From NCBI GenBank assembly GCA_045837725.1, contig JBEWZL010000263.1, positions 62,001 through 126,000 on the forward strand: a stretch of 64,000 bases of DNA. The letters are read 5' to 3'. How positions within the stretch are numbered: the stretch's first letter is position 1; each line of letters starts with the position of its first letter. The translations under genes and the position numbers were made by a program. The stretch is from Vermamoeba vermiformis. Taxonomy: Eukaryota; Tubulinea; Echinamoebida. The notes below the pieces were generated by a model that saw nothing but the letters and a program-made list of their open reading frames with translations, made no database searches and was not told where the DNA came from. Of this stretch, positions 45,207 to 57,283 are shown one piece after another.

Positions 45207-47514
45207 ATGTCTCAATCAACTGCGAGCATAAATCACAACGGTCAAGTGGCTGACAAATCGAGCCACACCAAAGCACGATCAAGCTCAGCGACGTTAGGCA
45301 AAGAGAAGCCGAAGCTGAAAAAAGAAAAACACTTTGTAAATAACTCTGCCAGTACTTTGTTGCCTGGAGGACGAAGAGCTGCGCAATCTTCGATCACTCC
45401 CATCACCACACTGCCATCCACACCTGAAACTCGCAAAGCAGTAATTAGTTGGCAAACTGCAATTCGCAAATATAATGCTAAAAAAGAACTCGAAAGGCGA
45501 AGTAAGTGACGCAATAATAATCGATGATTGCGCAATTAAACACAAAAGATTTTATTAATTCGATCTAATTTATTCCAATTGAATTCTATATTTCGTTTAA
45601 TCGCCAAAATTATCAAATATTATATTTAATGAATGTGGTAACTCATAATTTTCGTTTAGAGGTCTTCCACCCGTACAGGACAAATATTGTAAAAGAGATC
45701 TTGGATACAGAAACAAAATATGTTGGTACATTACAGCGACTCGTAGAGGTAACGTAATATAATATTATTTTCATATTTGCACGGAAATTGAACGTAAGAC
45801 CACGCGCGCCATGAATAGCTCGATTAATTCAAGACTTAGGAGTTCTTAACACCGCTGCGTGCTGCTTCACTGAACGAACAAACTGCAATTATCAGCGCGC
45901 AACATGTCAAGAATATGTTCCCTAATATAGAGATTATATACAATGTCAACAAACAGTTTCTCGCGGATCTGCAAGAGCGCGTCAATCACTGGTCCATTCA
46001 ACAGCGCATTGGCGATATATTCTTGCGCATGGTACGTCCTGCGAGTGATGATAGACACTGCTAGCACCTTACTCACGCAGCACGCAGACCGATTTCCTCC
46101 GCACCTACACGCTGTACGTCGAGAACTACAGCACGGTGACACTCGCGGTGGAGGAGTGCATGAAGCTAGAGTCGTTCAGAAAGTTCATCAAAGACAGCTT
46201 TGGCGTGCCAGATCCGCTGCTGCTCACCTCGCTGCTGATCACACCCATTCAGCGCATCCCGCGCTATCAACTGCTGCTCGAACAGATGAAGAAGAAGACG
46301 TGGCCGCAACACCGCGACTACGAACAGATCTGTCGCAGCCACGAGAAGATGATGGAGACCGCTGATTACGTCAATGAGAAGGCCAAAGAGGCTGAGAACA
46401 TCGCCAAAGTGATTGAAATTGAACGCAATCTCGTCGGCAAGTTCAGCGTACGTACAGTGATGAGCACACTACTCGTGCCTATATATATATATACATATAC
46501 ACGCAGTCCTAATAACACGTGCGCAGAGTCTTATCTCACCGCAGCGCAAGTTTGTGCGGCAATGTGTGCTGCAAGAAGTGATCAAAAACAACTTGCACGA
46601 GCGGCTCTTCATCCTCTTCAACGACATACTCGTGCGAGCCAAGCGCGCCAAAGAGAAGAAAGAGCGGCGCGAGAGTGTCAATCAGCCGCAGGGTCCACAG
46701 CCCGTGCGGTGGGAGTTCTTGGAGAAAGTGCCGCTGCGCGAGATTGATGTGACAAATCTGAGCGACGAGGGCGACAAGAAGAACAGCTTTGAGATCGTGC
46801 ACCCGCAGATACAGTACTGGATCGTGTGCGGCACGCCTGAAGAGAAGGAGCAGTTCATGAAAGAGATACGGCTGCACAGCGACGAGTGCAAGGCCAAGGC
46901 CAAGTTCTACGACGAAGAGAAGATGCGTGTGGCCAAGGACCGCGCCAATCAAGCCAAGGCCCTCATTGGCAAGCAGTACTTGTCGCTCAAGACGGGCGGA
47001 CCTCAGCCTCTCAAGCCCGGCGCCTCGCTCAGCTCTTCAGGCCCTGACAGCGGTGCTTCATTCGCGCGCAGCAGTTCATTCGACGACGACAGCAGCAGTT
47101 CCGAGAAACAAAGCTCGTCCATGGGCAAATCTGATTCGCTGCGCAAGTACAAAACGACGCAGATCTATCGCAACATGAGTCCCACAGAGCGATATCAAGA
47201 GAGCAAAACAGCTATTGAGGAGATTGATAGGTACAAACAACTCGAGAAACAAAAAGAAGAGGAACAAGTTGAAAAAGCGAGTAAATCTAAAGAAGCGCTG
47301 GAAAAGAAATTTGGTTCACTGAAGACGGGACATTTCAAAGACTACAGAGCCCTAAAGGCAGAGATTAGTGGTGAGTATTAATCATGATTCAATAACTGCC
47401 GCAGGTTGAAATGGAATCTGCTTCTTTGATCTGTGTAACACGTGCAATTTCTAACCCATAGTATTCGCAGCGAATAAGAGGCAGTCCAGTGAAGTCAAGG
47501 ACGGGCATCCATAG
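45207..47514 (+). CDS. Rho guanine-nucleotide exchange factor (DH-PH), several exons
   Basis: Starts MSQSTASINHNGQVADKSSH; ~100 basic disordered residues precede the DH domain. DH signals are VKEILDTETKYVGTLQRLVE (CR1), FLADLQERV and LLTSLLITPIQRIPRYQLLL (CR3 core). A PH domain follows: LHERLFILFNDILVRAKRAK, VRWEFLEKVPLREIDVTNL and FEIVHPQIQYWIVCGTPEEK. After it come a coiled coil, a Ser-rich stretch and a charged helix (YKQLEKQKEEEQVEK). The last short exon adds VFAANKRQSSEVKDGHP. It should activate Rho/Rac GTPases to control actin. Several introns begin GTACGT. Confidence 0.93.
46478..46506. repeat. TA-rich tract in RhoGEF intron
   Basis: A TATATATATATACATATACA run within an intron that begins GTACGT. 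It resembles the TA run in a PPIL3 intron and may be a slippage product. Confidence 0.55.
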
Positions 47515-47811
47515 TCTTGGTAATATATATATTTATTTGCCTGCCGTCGTAACTCAGCGCCGGATGGGCAGTTGTAAAATTAAATCTGTTTATTAAACGC
47601 GACTATTAACAACACAAACAAAGGAGTCATAGTAGTGTCCCAGATTTCTATTCGCGCGGATTAATATCGCATTGTAAGTGCGTGCCTGGGCGAGAAAGTT
47701 GCGGTGAAATAATTGCAATAACAAGCATTTCAATTATTAGCCGCAAGCAGCGAAACACGAATGCTAACCAACCACCAGTAGTATTATAGTCTATTCCGCC
47801 GAGACAATTAC

Positions 47812-50629
47812 ATGGGCTCTATTGCTACTGGACACCCCGATCTGCTCTCCTTTAACGCGGCGGATGCGAAGGTGAATAAATTTAATTTTTCTCTAACAGG
47901 AAAAAATATTAAAATTAACCCGTGCGATAAAATTATTATCACAGCCACGATCTAATGGATTGTATTATAATAGGAGGTAAAACGGCCGGCGGTAGTGCAA
48001 AAACAAGTCGATCATCTCGAGATCTATGACATTTTCAATTATTACGAGCTTGAATATTACAGAACTATGGTCCAACACGACGAAACTATACTGCAGCTAC
48101 GTGCTGGCACAGGTGAGAGCATAAAATAGGATCTGGCCCAAGTGTCATGTTCCATGGGTTAATATTGTGCACAGAAAATTTGAACTAGAAAATTCTTGGT
48201 TGAGAATGATATTTATATTAACCATTCATATCGGTACATTGTCTGTGATCTGCTAACTGTTTAATTTTACAGCGTCAGCCTTGGAGGGCACATCTGCGTG
48301 GTTCGAACACATGTTGAAACAATATGACGTTGTAGACTCTGAAATGCGGAGGAAATCTGCTATTTTGCTGATATATCACGCTGGAGGTATGCTGTCAGCG
48401 GCGAGGAGCACAGTCGAGGGCAGTTATTGACACGATTGACAGGTTTGAATCCGGATGGGACTGCAGATCCACAGCGAGCGAAGCAAGTGAATCAATGTCT
48501 GAAGCAGAGTCAGGCACTCAACACGTACATCAAACGACTGCGATTGGCTGCTTTAATTGGCAGCGAGTCACGTGATCGTTTGAATGTAGACATGTGTCAC
48601 GTGCTCAATTTGCTGTATTTGTTAATCACTTTCAATCACGAGGACAAAGATTTCTGCCGTGTGTTGAGTAAGCTACCGCGCACTCGTGGAGGCGTGTACT
48701 AATTAGGCAATAGGGGCTGAGGACTCAATTCCCAAATCAGTGGTCTGTCTGCTGTTCGATCTCGTGCGCTGCTACAACATTGAAAAGAACAAGACTTATC
48801 CCTTCAAGAAGGTACGTGTCAGTTATGCATTCACTGAACTGCGATTGACACCTGTCATTAGCTGGTCACCGTGCTGTTCTGTTGTCTGAACAGTGGCTTG
48901 GGCTCAGCAGCCCTGATTGAAAGTGCCAAGAAGTCTCTGCTGCATCAGTGGGGCATCAGCAAGCACGGCAGTGAGTTACTATATTTAGAAGTTGCTGGCG
49001 ACCTCTGTTTGACACTTTGACGTCATTTAGGCAATTCCAAGTGCTCTATCCACGACTTGCTGTCCTTTGAGAAGCACGTGACTTCATTCAAGTGCGACAA
49101 GTGCTCAGTGACAGGTGTCAAAGAGGCATCTTCACCGAAAGAAGGTGTCAAAGAGTCACCTGCGTGCGATCGCAAGTGTCAACCTCAGGCCCTGGTAGAA
49201 GGACTGAACATTCTGCGCAGCCACCTGTCACTGCCCTTTGCAGATGTCAAACAGCTGATTGTCACCTCGCAGCGCAGCACTGCAAATGACACCAAGTCAC
49301 TCTGGGAACTCGTCCACGTCGTGCGTCAAAAACAACATGCAGACGACAGCACCGCAATTGGCACACTGACCATCTGCGACAGTGTGAATCACGTGACGTA
49401 CTTTGATGTTATTTATAGAACACTGTTGCCGAGCTGGTCTGAAATCATCAAGATCTGTCTCGACGTCATGTTCAGCACGGTCACTGCGCGTCACGACAAC
49501 TCGGTCAGCGAAGTGTTTTATTTCATGAACGAGCTCGAGTCACGTGATTGGGTGCGTGAAGCAGCACGTGACACGCGTCGTGAACTGCCACGTCATCAAT
49601 CATTGCTGTTCTCGCTGCTGGCACACTTCTTGGTGCTGCTGCTCAAACACGCGCGGTATTCGAGTAAGTGACACGCAATCAATTCCTAATTAGGCAAGTG
49701 ACTGACAGCGCGCAGATGTGATGCACTTCGAGTACCTGACAGCACTCATCACGCAGTACCGCGGCATTGAGCTCTGTCTCAAGTTCCTCTCGCAAGATCT
49801 CTCCACTTTCCTCACCAGCTTTGTGCTCCACGTGACTGAGATGCAATCTCCGCGACCACGTGACAGCACGCCTGAGCCTGAACGCGACAGCAGTGACAGC
49901 GACACGGAGCGCGATGCCGACATGATCACGCACTCGGGCAGTGATCTCAGCGCCAAAGAATTGCAGCGTCGCGTGGTGGAGCTAAATATAGATCTCACGC
50001 GCACTCATCCTCACGAGTCACGTGCGCTGCATGCAGTCACCTCCACTGTCAAGCTGTTGCGCAAGATGATTCGCGAACATCCCTTCAGAATTGCGTACGT
50101 CGTCAAGTTCAAGGCGCAGGTAACTATTTCCTTATTTGGTAATATTGTGCGAGTGAAGCTAACTTGTTGTCGCAGACTACGTTGAAGAGATTGAATGAAA
50201 TAGACCACGAAGAGTTAAAGCTCGAGTTCTACAAGTTAATTAAGACGATGTTGCCCTACATCCACAAAAAATGGCGCGCAAGTAAGTTCCTAATTAGTTA
50301 TGACAATGAATGTCCTCACTAACTCATTTACAGAGCACATGGCAATTATCTCGCAGATCTATTACAAAGTCAGACCACGTCTGCACGATAATTGGCTCTC
50401 TACAACGTTCTCTCGCGAATCTGACGCAGATCCGAATCAATTCCGCGAGCTTGAGAACGCAGCGCTCAAATCCATTGAAATATACCACCATGTGCGCTAT
50501 TCAGCCGCAGCCGCTGGTCAATCGTCGCACACAGCCACGGCGCGTCGATATTCGTTTGACAGATCCCCGCGAGAACGACCTCAACTCGGTCCCGGCAACA
50601 CTTCGCCGACCACTGAACGCACTGCTTAG
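47812..50629 (+). CDS. STRIP (FAM40/Far11) subunit of the STRIPAK complex, many exons
   Basis: About ten exons beginning MGSIATGHPDLLSFN. Family segments are KSAILLIYHAGG, MCHVLNLLYLLI, YPFKKLVTVLFCCLNSGLG, LLAHFLVLLLKHARYS and MHFEYLTALITQYRGIELC. The C-terminal block runs LKLEFYKLIKTMLPYIHKKW to MAIISQIYYKVRPRLHDNWL, which follows STRIP1/2 nearly position for position. The middle holds charged linkers (SPKEGVKESP, ERDSSDSDTERDAD). STRIP is a scaffold that couples striatin/PP2A to GCK-family kinases, controlling Hippo signalling, cell fusion and endosome traffic. The first frame of the exon at 48.4 kb is shared with a GGL|NPDG splice. Confidence 0.9.
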
Positions 50630-50936
50630 TCCTATGAACAGTATATATATAGTGCGATCATATCAGCGCGAATGAGTTATTTTGATGCTGAATCAATGCT
50701 GCTTGAGATCAGCTCCACTGTACAGTAGTTAATACCTTGTAAATAGTCCCTGACCTGTGAATATGAATAAACTACATTGCGGAACACCATATCTGCTGAG
50801 TATTAATATGAATAGGAGAGTATGAACACGAGACTAGTGCGTGATGGGCGGTGAATTCAGATCTGAGCGAGTGACATGAACACGACCACATCTCACCGAT
50901 TCTTGTGCATTAATAGCGCATATATATGCAGCAACT
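50630..50936. promoter_or_regulatory. Upstream region of glycerol kinase
   Basis: 307 bp between the STRIP stop and the glycerol kinase start. It holds several GATCTG words and a TATATATGCA just 15 bp before the ATG. No coding region is supported. Confidence 0.4.
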
Positions 50937-53253
50937 ATGTTAAGAACGCTCTATCGTGCAGTAGTCAAACAGACAGCCGCAGTCAAAGTGAGATCTGGAT
51001 CTGTCTTTGCGAGCAAAACAACTTCAATATTCAGTCGCAGATCATTTAGTCACTGTAAGTGCCGTATTATAGATGAGCATTACTATAGTTCTCAAAGGAT
51101 TTTGGATATTAATTTTCAATAATAAGCAATTTCAATTATTTTTTAATTCCGTCACTCAACAACAACAGCAGTGACACTAGGAGACTAGTGATTATATTAA
51201 TATCGAGCTCTATATTCAGCACGACCCCATTACGGCAAGATGGCAGCAGTCAGTCCTGTTACAGACGAAGAGTTCTATATCGCAGCGATTGATCAGGGTA
51301 CATCCTCAAGTCGAGTGATGATTTACGACTCTAAGGGTCAACAAGTAGCATCACATCAAGTAGCAATACCTCACATCAAGCCTAAGCCTGGGTACGTCCT
51401 TGGATCCCGATATTTAATTTTAATTTCAAATTTCCGTTAATATTTCAATTGCAACAATTCCACGCAGCACTGTTGCGATCATGTCACATTATATATTAGC
51501 TCTATTGTTGAATATTACACTCGTTGCAATCAGTTAAATATTGTTAACGCTCGAGTGCGGATCTGCGCAGTGAGTCCAGTACACAACACTGCCGCACAGT
51601 TCCTAACAGTGCTGCACACACGCCCCTCACACAGCACACTACTGACCGCTAGTACTATCAGCTGGGTAGAGATAGACCCGCAGGCACTGCTCTCAAGTGT
51701 AGACGAGTGCTGCAAAGTAGTCTCCGCGCAGTTCCCCCGCACACATCTGCGCGCACTCGGAGTGACCAATCAGCGCGAGACCACGCTCGTCTGGGACCGC
51801 ACTGGCAAGCCACTCTACAACGCCATCACGTGGCTCGACACGCGCACACACGATCTCGTGCACCAGCTCATTGCCATATATGGTTCGCGCGATCAGTGGC
51901 GAGCACGCACCGGTCTGCCCATCACGACCTATTTTTCCGCACTGAAGCTCAAGTGGCTGATGGATCACGTGCCTGCTGTCAAACAGGCGGTGACAGCTGG
52001 CGAGTGTCACTTTGGCACCGTGGACAGCTGGCTGATTTGGAACTTGACACGTGACAGTGTCAAACAGGTGGCACCAGCACACGTCACTGATGTCACCAAT
52101 GCCTCGCGCACACTCATCTACAACATCAATGACCAAAAATGGGACGAAGAGATCTGTCGCGAGCTAGATATTCCGCTCCACGTGCTGCCGATAGTCAAAT
52201 CTTCGGCGGAGATCTACGGTCACGTGCGCACTGGTCACGCATTCGAAGGCGTGCCTATTGCTGGCGTGAGTACTCATTTGACACGTGTCAAAGTGCGGCG
52301 CTGACTAAGCTATTTTTAGTGTCTGGGCGATCAACAATCAGCCCTGGTCGGTCAATTCTGTTTGCAGCAGGGTGACGCCAAGAACACGTGAGTACTTGCC
52401 TAATTAGTGCATGCCATGCTGACACGTGACAGGTACGGCACAGGCTGTTTCTTGCTGTACAACACCGGCACGCAAGCAGTGCAGAGTGCGCAAGGGCTGT
52501 TGACAACCGTGGCCTATCAGCTCGGTCCACACGCGCCAGTGCACTACGCACTCGAGGGCAGTGTGGCGGTCGCGGGGGCTGTGGTGGACTGGCTCAAGGA
52601 CAATCTCGGCATCATCTCGCGCTCGTCCGAGATTGGTAAGTGACACGTGTCATAGCTAGCATCAGCTGACAGGTGTCAACAGACGAGTTCGCGAGTCAAG
52701 TGCCCGACAGCGGTGGAGTGCGCATGGTGCCCGCATTCAGTGGTCTGTTCGCACCGTACTGGCGCTCCGATGCGCGCGGAGTGATTGTCGGACTGACGGC
52801 GTACTCGACCAAACATCACATTGCACGCGCTGCACTCGAGTCTGTGGCCTATCAGACTGCTGATGTCGTGCAGGCCATGCAGGTACGTCACGTGATTGCC
52901 TTATTAGGCCATGCACTGATGACACGTGTCAGACGGACAGTGGTCGCCAATTGACACGACTGCGCGTGGACGGAGGACTGGCGAAGAGTGCGCTGTTGCT
53001 GCAGACCCAAGCGGACTTGCTAAATATAGACGTCGAGCGACCACGTGACACTGAGACCACGGCGCGGGGCTGCGCGATTGCAGCGGGCCTGGCACTGGGA
53101 CTGTGGCGATTGGTCGGTGATCACGTGGGCGGCAGTCACATGATTGGCAGTCACGTGTTTCAACCATCAATCAGTGAAGACGAGCGAATGACACGTGTCA
53201 AAGAGTGGAAGAAAGCGATTGAACGGTCACTCGATTGGGTCGAGCGCGACTAA
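50937..53253 (+). CDS. Glycerol kinase with mitochondrial presequence, about 7 exons
   Basis: Exon 50937-51054 encodes [20 protein letters not shown] and ends RRSFSH, an Arg-rich, acid-free presequence. It joins exon 51220 in phase ([14 protein letters not shown]). The internal Met at 51240 could start a cytosolic form. The FGGY fold is clear: [92 protein letters not shown] and [10 protein letters not shown]. It phosphorylates glycerol with ATP to glycerol-3-phosphate. Exons and introns are packed with CACGTG and TGACA-NN-TGTCA words. Confidence 0.94.
52636..52682 (+). other. 47 bp glycerol kinase intron made mostly of two palindromes
   Basis: The intron runs GTAAG, then TGACACGTGTCA (52641-52652), a short spacer holding TAGCTAGC, then TGACAGGTGTCA (52667-52678) and ACAG. 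More than half of its bases lie in two near-identical inverted repeats that could fold as hairpins in RNA or bind a dimeric protein in DNA. Confidence 0.8.
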
Positions 53254-53401
53254 GGCTATTTTTAGTCACGTGACTTTTATTGCCTAATATGTACATAGAA
53301 CTAAATCCAGTGTTACTATATTTAGCTCGCGAGGCAATGGCAAGTCGTTTGCAATTAATATGTACAGTAGTGTCGAGTGGTTCATGAAGCAATCATTGCA
53401 A

Positions 53402-54259
53402 CTATTTCTTCTTGTTCAGCAGCAGTCGCGTCAGGCGCGTGGTTAACTTCTCCTTATTAGGCTGCTACAGTGCCACCAGTCAGTCACACCACCACACTAA
53501 TACACCACCACTACGTACCCCCTGCATGGCTTGCAATCGCTTCGAATAGATGTGATACAGCAGCGGTTGATTGCTCTTGTGTGCAATGCGCGCCAATTCA
53601 CCCAGTACGCGCTGCACTTGCGCGCTGTTGCCTGCCAGCCACACGCGGTCCCACCACATCGCTACACGCAACACGCGATCAGCCATGCGCGTTCTGTTGT
53701 TCTGCGCCAATCTGCGGCCTAGTAGCAGCAGTATGTAGGAGAAGACTAGTCGTGTAGCGGCGTAAGTGGATGTGTCAGAAGGGAAGTAAGGGATGAATTT
53801 TCAGCAGTGAGTCGATTTAATACTGTCATTGATCGTGTTGGATGAATTATTTAAACATTCAAAACAATTTTAAAATTAATTGTTGCGAATCTGTCAATAA
53901 AAATAAAAATATTCCTGCAACGTACCAGTGTGCCCTTCGCAATATAGAAATGATATCTCATTGGACATCAAGAATGTTACAAATAACGACATGACTGCAA
54001 TGCGAATAGCAGCAAATATCTTGTATAACAGCGTGGATTCAAACTCGATCGTGACTAACTGTCGCTCCACATGAGGTTCGTGTTGCTCGTCCATATAAGC
54101 GCCATTATTATGCACCTCGCTGTTCTGTTCGTGCTCCAATGCGAGCAGTTGATTGCGCGTGTTGTGCCGAGTGCGCAGCGAGGGCAGCAGGAACAGATCT
54201 GAATAGACTACGTAGCCGAGTCCGAGCCAGAACACTACTTCGCGGCGTCTATTCTCCAT
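53402..54259 (-). CDS. Unknown multi-pass membrane protein, 3 exons
   Basis: Exon 1 (from 54259) begins MENRRREVVFWLGLGYVVYS and carries a membrane segment near its start. It has a second around IRIAVMSLFVTFLMSNEISF. It joins VFSYILLLLGRRLAQNNRTR in phase after an acceptor GACTAG, giving a third segment and a basic helical end (WWDRVWLAGNSAQVQRVLGE). A short last exon adds EKLTTRLTRLLLNKKK. The C-terminal KKK could be an ER-retention-like signal. I do not recognise the family. A CArG-type CCTTATTAGG lies in the last intron. Head to head with TMF1, 158 bp apart. Confidence 0.6.
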
Positions 54260-54417
54260 ACTACTCGTTGTCTAGTGCCGCACTGGTGGTGTTGTAGTGC
54301 ATTTGTAGTTGAATAAAATGCCCTCAATTCTGCTGACGTCATTGCACCAACAGCACCGCGACGAGACACATTAATAGCGCCATCAAACAGCAGGTGTAGG
54401 GAGAGGTGCAGCACGGC
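54260..54417. promoter_or_regulatory. Divergent promoter between membrane protein and TMF1
   Basis: 158 bp between outward-facing start codons; no coding region. Shared promoter inferred from position only. Confidence 0.45.
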
Positions 54418-57081
54418 ATGAATAATTGGGGCTCATTTACGAATCTGCTCACCAAGACCATTCAATCCGCTGAGCGCTCCTTAGACAAGGTTTTTGAGGC
54501 AGATCCAGCCAATAAAAATTCATCAAATACACCAGGTACGTAGACGATAGTGTCGTTGTAGCTGTGCAGACACTACAAGTCGAATTGGAGCGGTGTCAAA
54601 TTAATTTAATTATTAAAATTTCAGAAAAACCAGCCAATCAGAGCACAGCACCGAGCACGACCAGCGCGACTGGAAATAGCAATAATAACAACAATAATAA
54701 CAATAATAATGCTGAAAGTACTGGCACTCAACCTTCCGTTCAACTCCCAGCAGTAGAGTCAGTGTCCAATACTACGCCCCCCAGCACTACTGCGAGCAGT
54801 GCGGCACACGAGAGCTCTGCGGTGAATACTAACGACAGTAACAGCTCTGGCAGTACTAGCACTGATGTTACTACTGCGGCTAATAACAGCACTGACGCGA
54901 CAACTGTCACCGAGACCGAGACTAAAAATAGCACTGCTGAAGTTCCAGCACCATTACCAAATAAGGAAAGTGCCTCTGACGCAGAACTGCGCGCACAGCT
55001 CTCACTCGCCGAGTCCAAACTCCACGCCGCGAGTGTCATCCTGGCTGAGCGTGAACGTCAACTCGAGGCCCGCAGCGAAGAACAGGCACGTGACTACAAT
55101 CTATTATTAGTACTTTTCTTTATTTGGCAAGTGATTAACACGGTTCACAGAGTCGGTTGCAGCGCGAGAATGAATTGTTGCGCACAACACTGACGCAACA
55201 GCGCGGTGCAGATGGGCTGATGACATTTGACAGTTTGACAGCTGAATTCTCGCAAAGATTGGGCTCTCTCGAACGAAAACTCCGCGATGTGACACGTGAG
55301 CGCGATGCCCTTAAAAGGCAAGCGAGTCAACCAACTCCGCAAGTGACACCTGCCACCACGAGTGTCGCACCAGCTGACAGTGCCCTGGTTGAGAAATTGA
55401 AGCAAGACAATCACGAACTAAAACAGGAAGGTCTAAAATTAGCGCGAGATCTCGGAGATCGTGAAAAACAGCTCAAAAAACTCCGCGCACAGTCCACCGA
55501 AGATCAGCGCGAGATTCGTTCACTGAAAGAGAAACTTGCCAGCACGGAGAGTGCGCTGAGCAAGACAGCGGAGAAATTGAGTGCAGCGGAACAACTGACT
55601 GCCAAGTACGAGTCCACGATCGACGAATTCAAGTCCATCACGCAGCAGACTGCGCGCCAATTCGAAGAAAAAGAGAAAGTGTCAAACACTGCCCTCGACC
55701 AACTCGCGGACCTCAAACACGCCCTCGAATCTGCCTGGCGAGAGGTGGCTGAGGAGCGCAAGAAGAACGAAGAACTGCAAAGATCACATCGCAGTGCCCT
55801 GGTAGAATTGGAGCAAAGATTGAAAGATGAACTGGCACGTGATAAGCGCGAGCACGTGACGGAACTGGCGCGTCAAGAGCAGCAGTGGCGCGGGACTGTG
55901 GAACAACTGCGTGAAAGTCTCGCGCTGGCACGTGACAGCAGCGGAGAATTGGCGGAGAATTATCAGAGGGAGATTACAGAGGAGCGGAACAAAGTGCTAA
56001 AATTGGAACAAGAACTCCGTGAAGCACAGAGTTTGACACTTGACAGCACCAAGCCGCTGCTGCGCGAAGTACAACAGCTGCAAACACGACTGCAACAACT
56101 GCAAACACAGCACGTGACTGCTGAGGACCAGTGGCGTGCACGTGTTGCGAGTGAAGAACAGCGTGCAGTGACAGCTGTCAACGAGTCACGTGACTGGCAG
56201 AACAAAGTGCTTGATTTGGTAAGTGGCACTCATCCGTTCCTGAATCATTGTTTGACACGTGTCAACAGCGCAAACAAGTCGCAGCCCTGGAAAGTGCCCT
56301 GGAGAGCGAACGACAGCAACACCGTGCGACAGCATTGACTAATAAGGAAATGCGTGCCACCGAAGAGCAATTGCGAGATCAGATCTCGCTGCTGAGCACC
56401 GAACGTCACGGCCCTGAAAGTAGGTCACGTGATCGATGCTGTGTTGTACTGACGCTCTATTTTTAGCGCACCATCGATGCGATGCAGAGTGACGCGACTA
56501 AAAAAGAAACAGAGCTGAATCACGTGATTGCCGCGCAGAAGATGAAGCTCGATGATCTCGCGACACAGCTCGCTGAACAACGGCAATTATTGACCATGCA
56601 GTCTGCGACTATAAATAGCACGTCGCAGCCTAGTCCGAGTCTGTCACGTGCTCCATCACGTGCGGAATTACCCGCGGTGCCAGTGAGTGACACGTGGCCC
56701 CATGCGCACACGATGGAGAAGCTAAAATTAGCCGCACAACAGCGCGACTTGGAGGTGCAAAGATTGCAAACTGAACTGACCAATCAGCGCGCAGAGAATG
56801 CACGGCTGAGTGATCACGTGCTCGCCCTCAGCGCGGAACTCGACGCCCTCAAGCGCGAGAACAGTGCACTGAAGCAAGGTGAGTCACGTGTCAAAGATCT
56901 CGAGACGCGCTATCTGGCCGCACTGGAGATGTTGGGCGAGAAGAGTGAGCGCGTGGAGGAGATGAGCGGTGATCTGAGTGAGTTCAAGCGCCTGTACAAG
57001 CAGCAGATCAACGCGCTGTGTGGCCAGGTCGAGGAACTGACGCGACGGAACCGCGAGCTCGAGAACCGACTCAAGGCCTAG
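54418..57081 (+). CDS. TMF1: Golgin TMF1 (TATA-element modulatory factor type), about 6 exons
   Basis: Starts MNNWGSFTNLLTKTIQSAER, the amphipathic N-terminal helix seen in TMF-like golgins. A Ser/Thr/Asn-rich linker with an Asn run follows. Coiled coil covers most of the rest (LRAQLSLAESKLHAASVILA, LERKLRDVTRERDALKRQAS, and on). The C-terminus has YLAALEMLGEKSERVEEMSG and DLSEFKRLYKQQI, the Rab6-binding TMF C-terminal domain. TMF1 tethers vesicles at the Golgi rim. The Asn run comes from an AAT/AAC microsatellite. Exons contain many CACGTG, CTAWWWWTAG and one CCAAATAAGG word at 54957. Confidence 0.87.
54681..54710 (+). repeat. AAT/AAC trinucleotide microsatellite coding for poly-Asn
   Basis: Ten AAT/AAC codons in a row encode an Asn tract in the disordered linker of TMF1. 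Codon mixing suggests either age or selection for the protein tract. Confidence 0.85.
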
Positions 57082-57283
57082 TGTTCAGTGGCGTGATGTA
57101 CATAAATGGAAATCTTAACTGTGATCACGTGCTTGTTCTATATTTAGCCACAGCAGAGATTCTGTCGCGCATTTAATTGCATTTATCAACGGCCATTGAA
57201 TACACGAATACTGTAACATATATTCATCCCTATTCGGTGTATTTCATTGAGTTAACAAGCAACGGAGCAGATCTGATCTCAAA

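Noticed and set aside
48290-48310. GGTTCGAAC resembling a tRNA B box
   Set aside because: Lies in a STRIP exon; no A box or cloverleaf around it.
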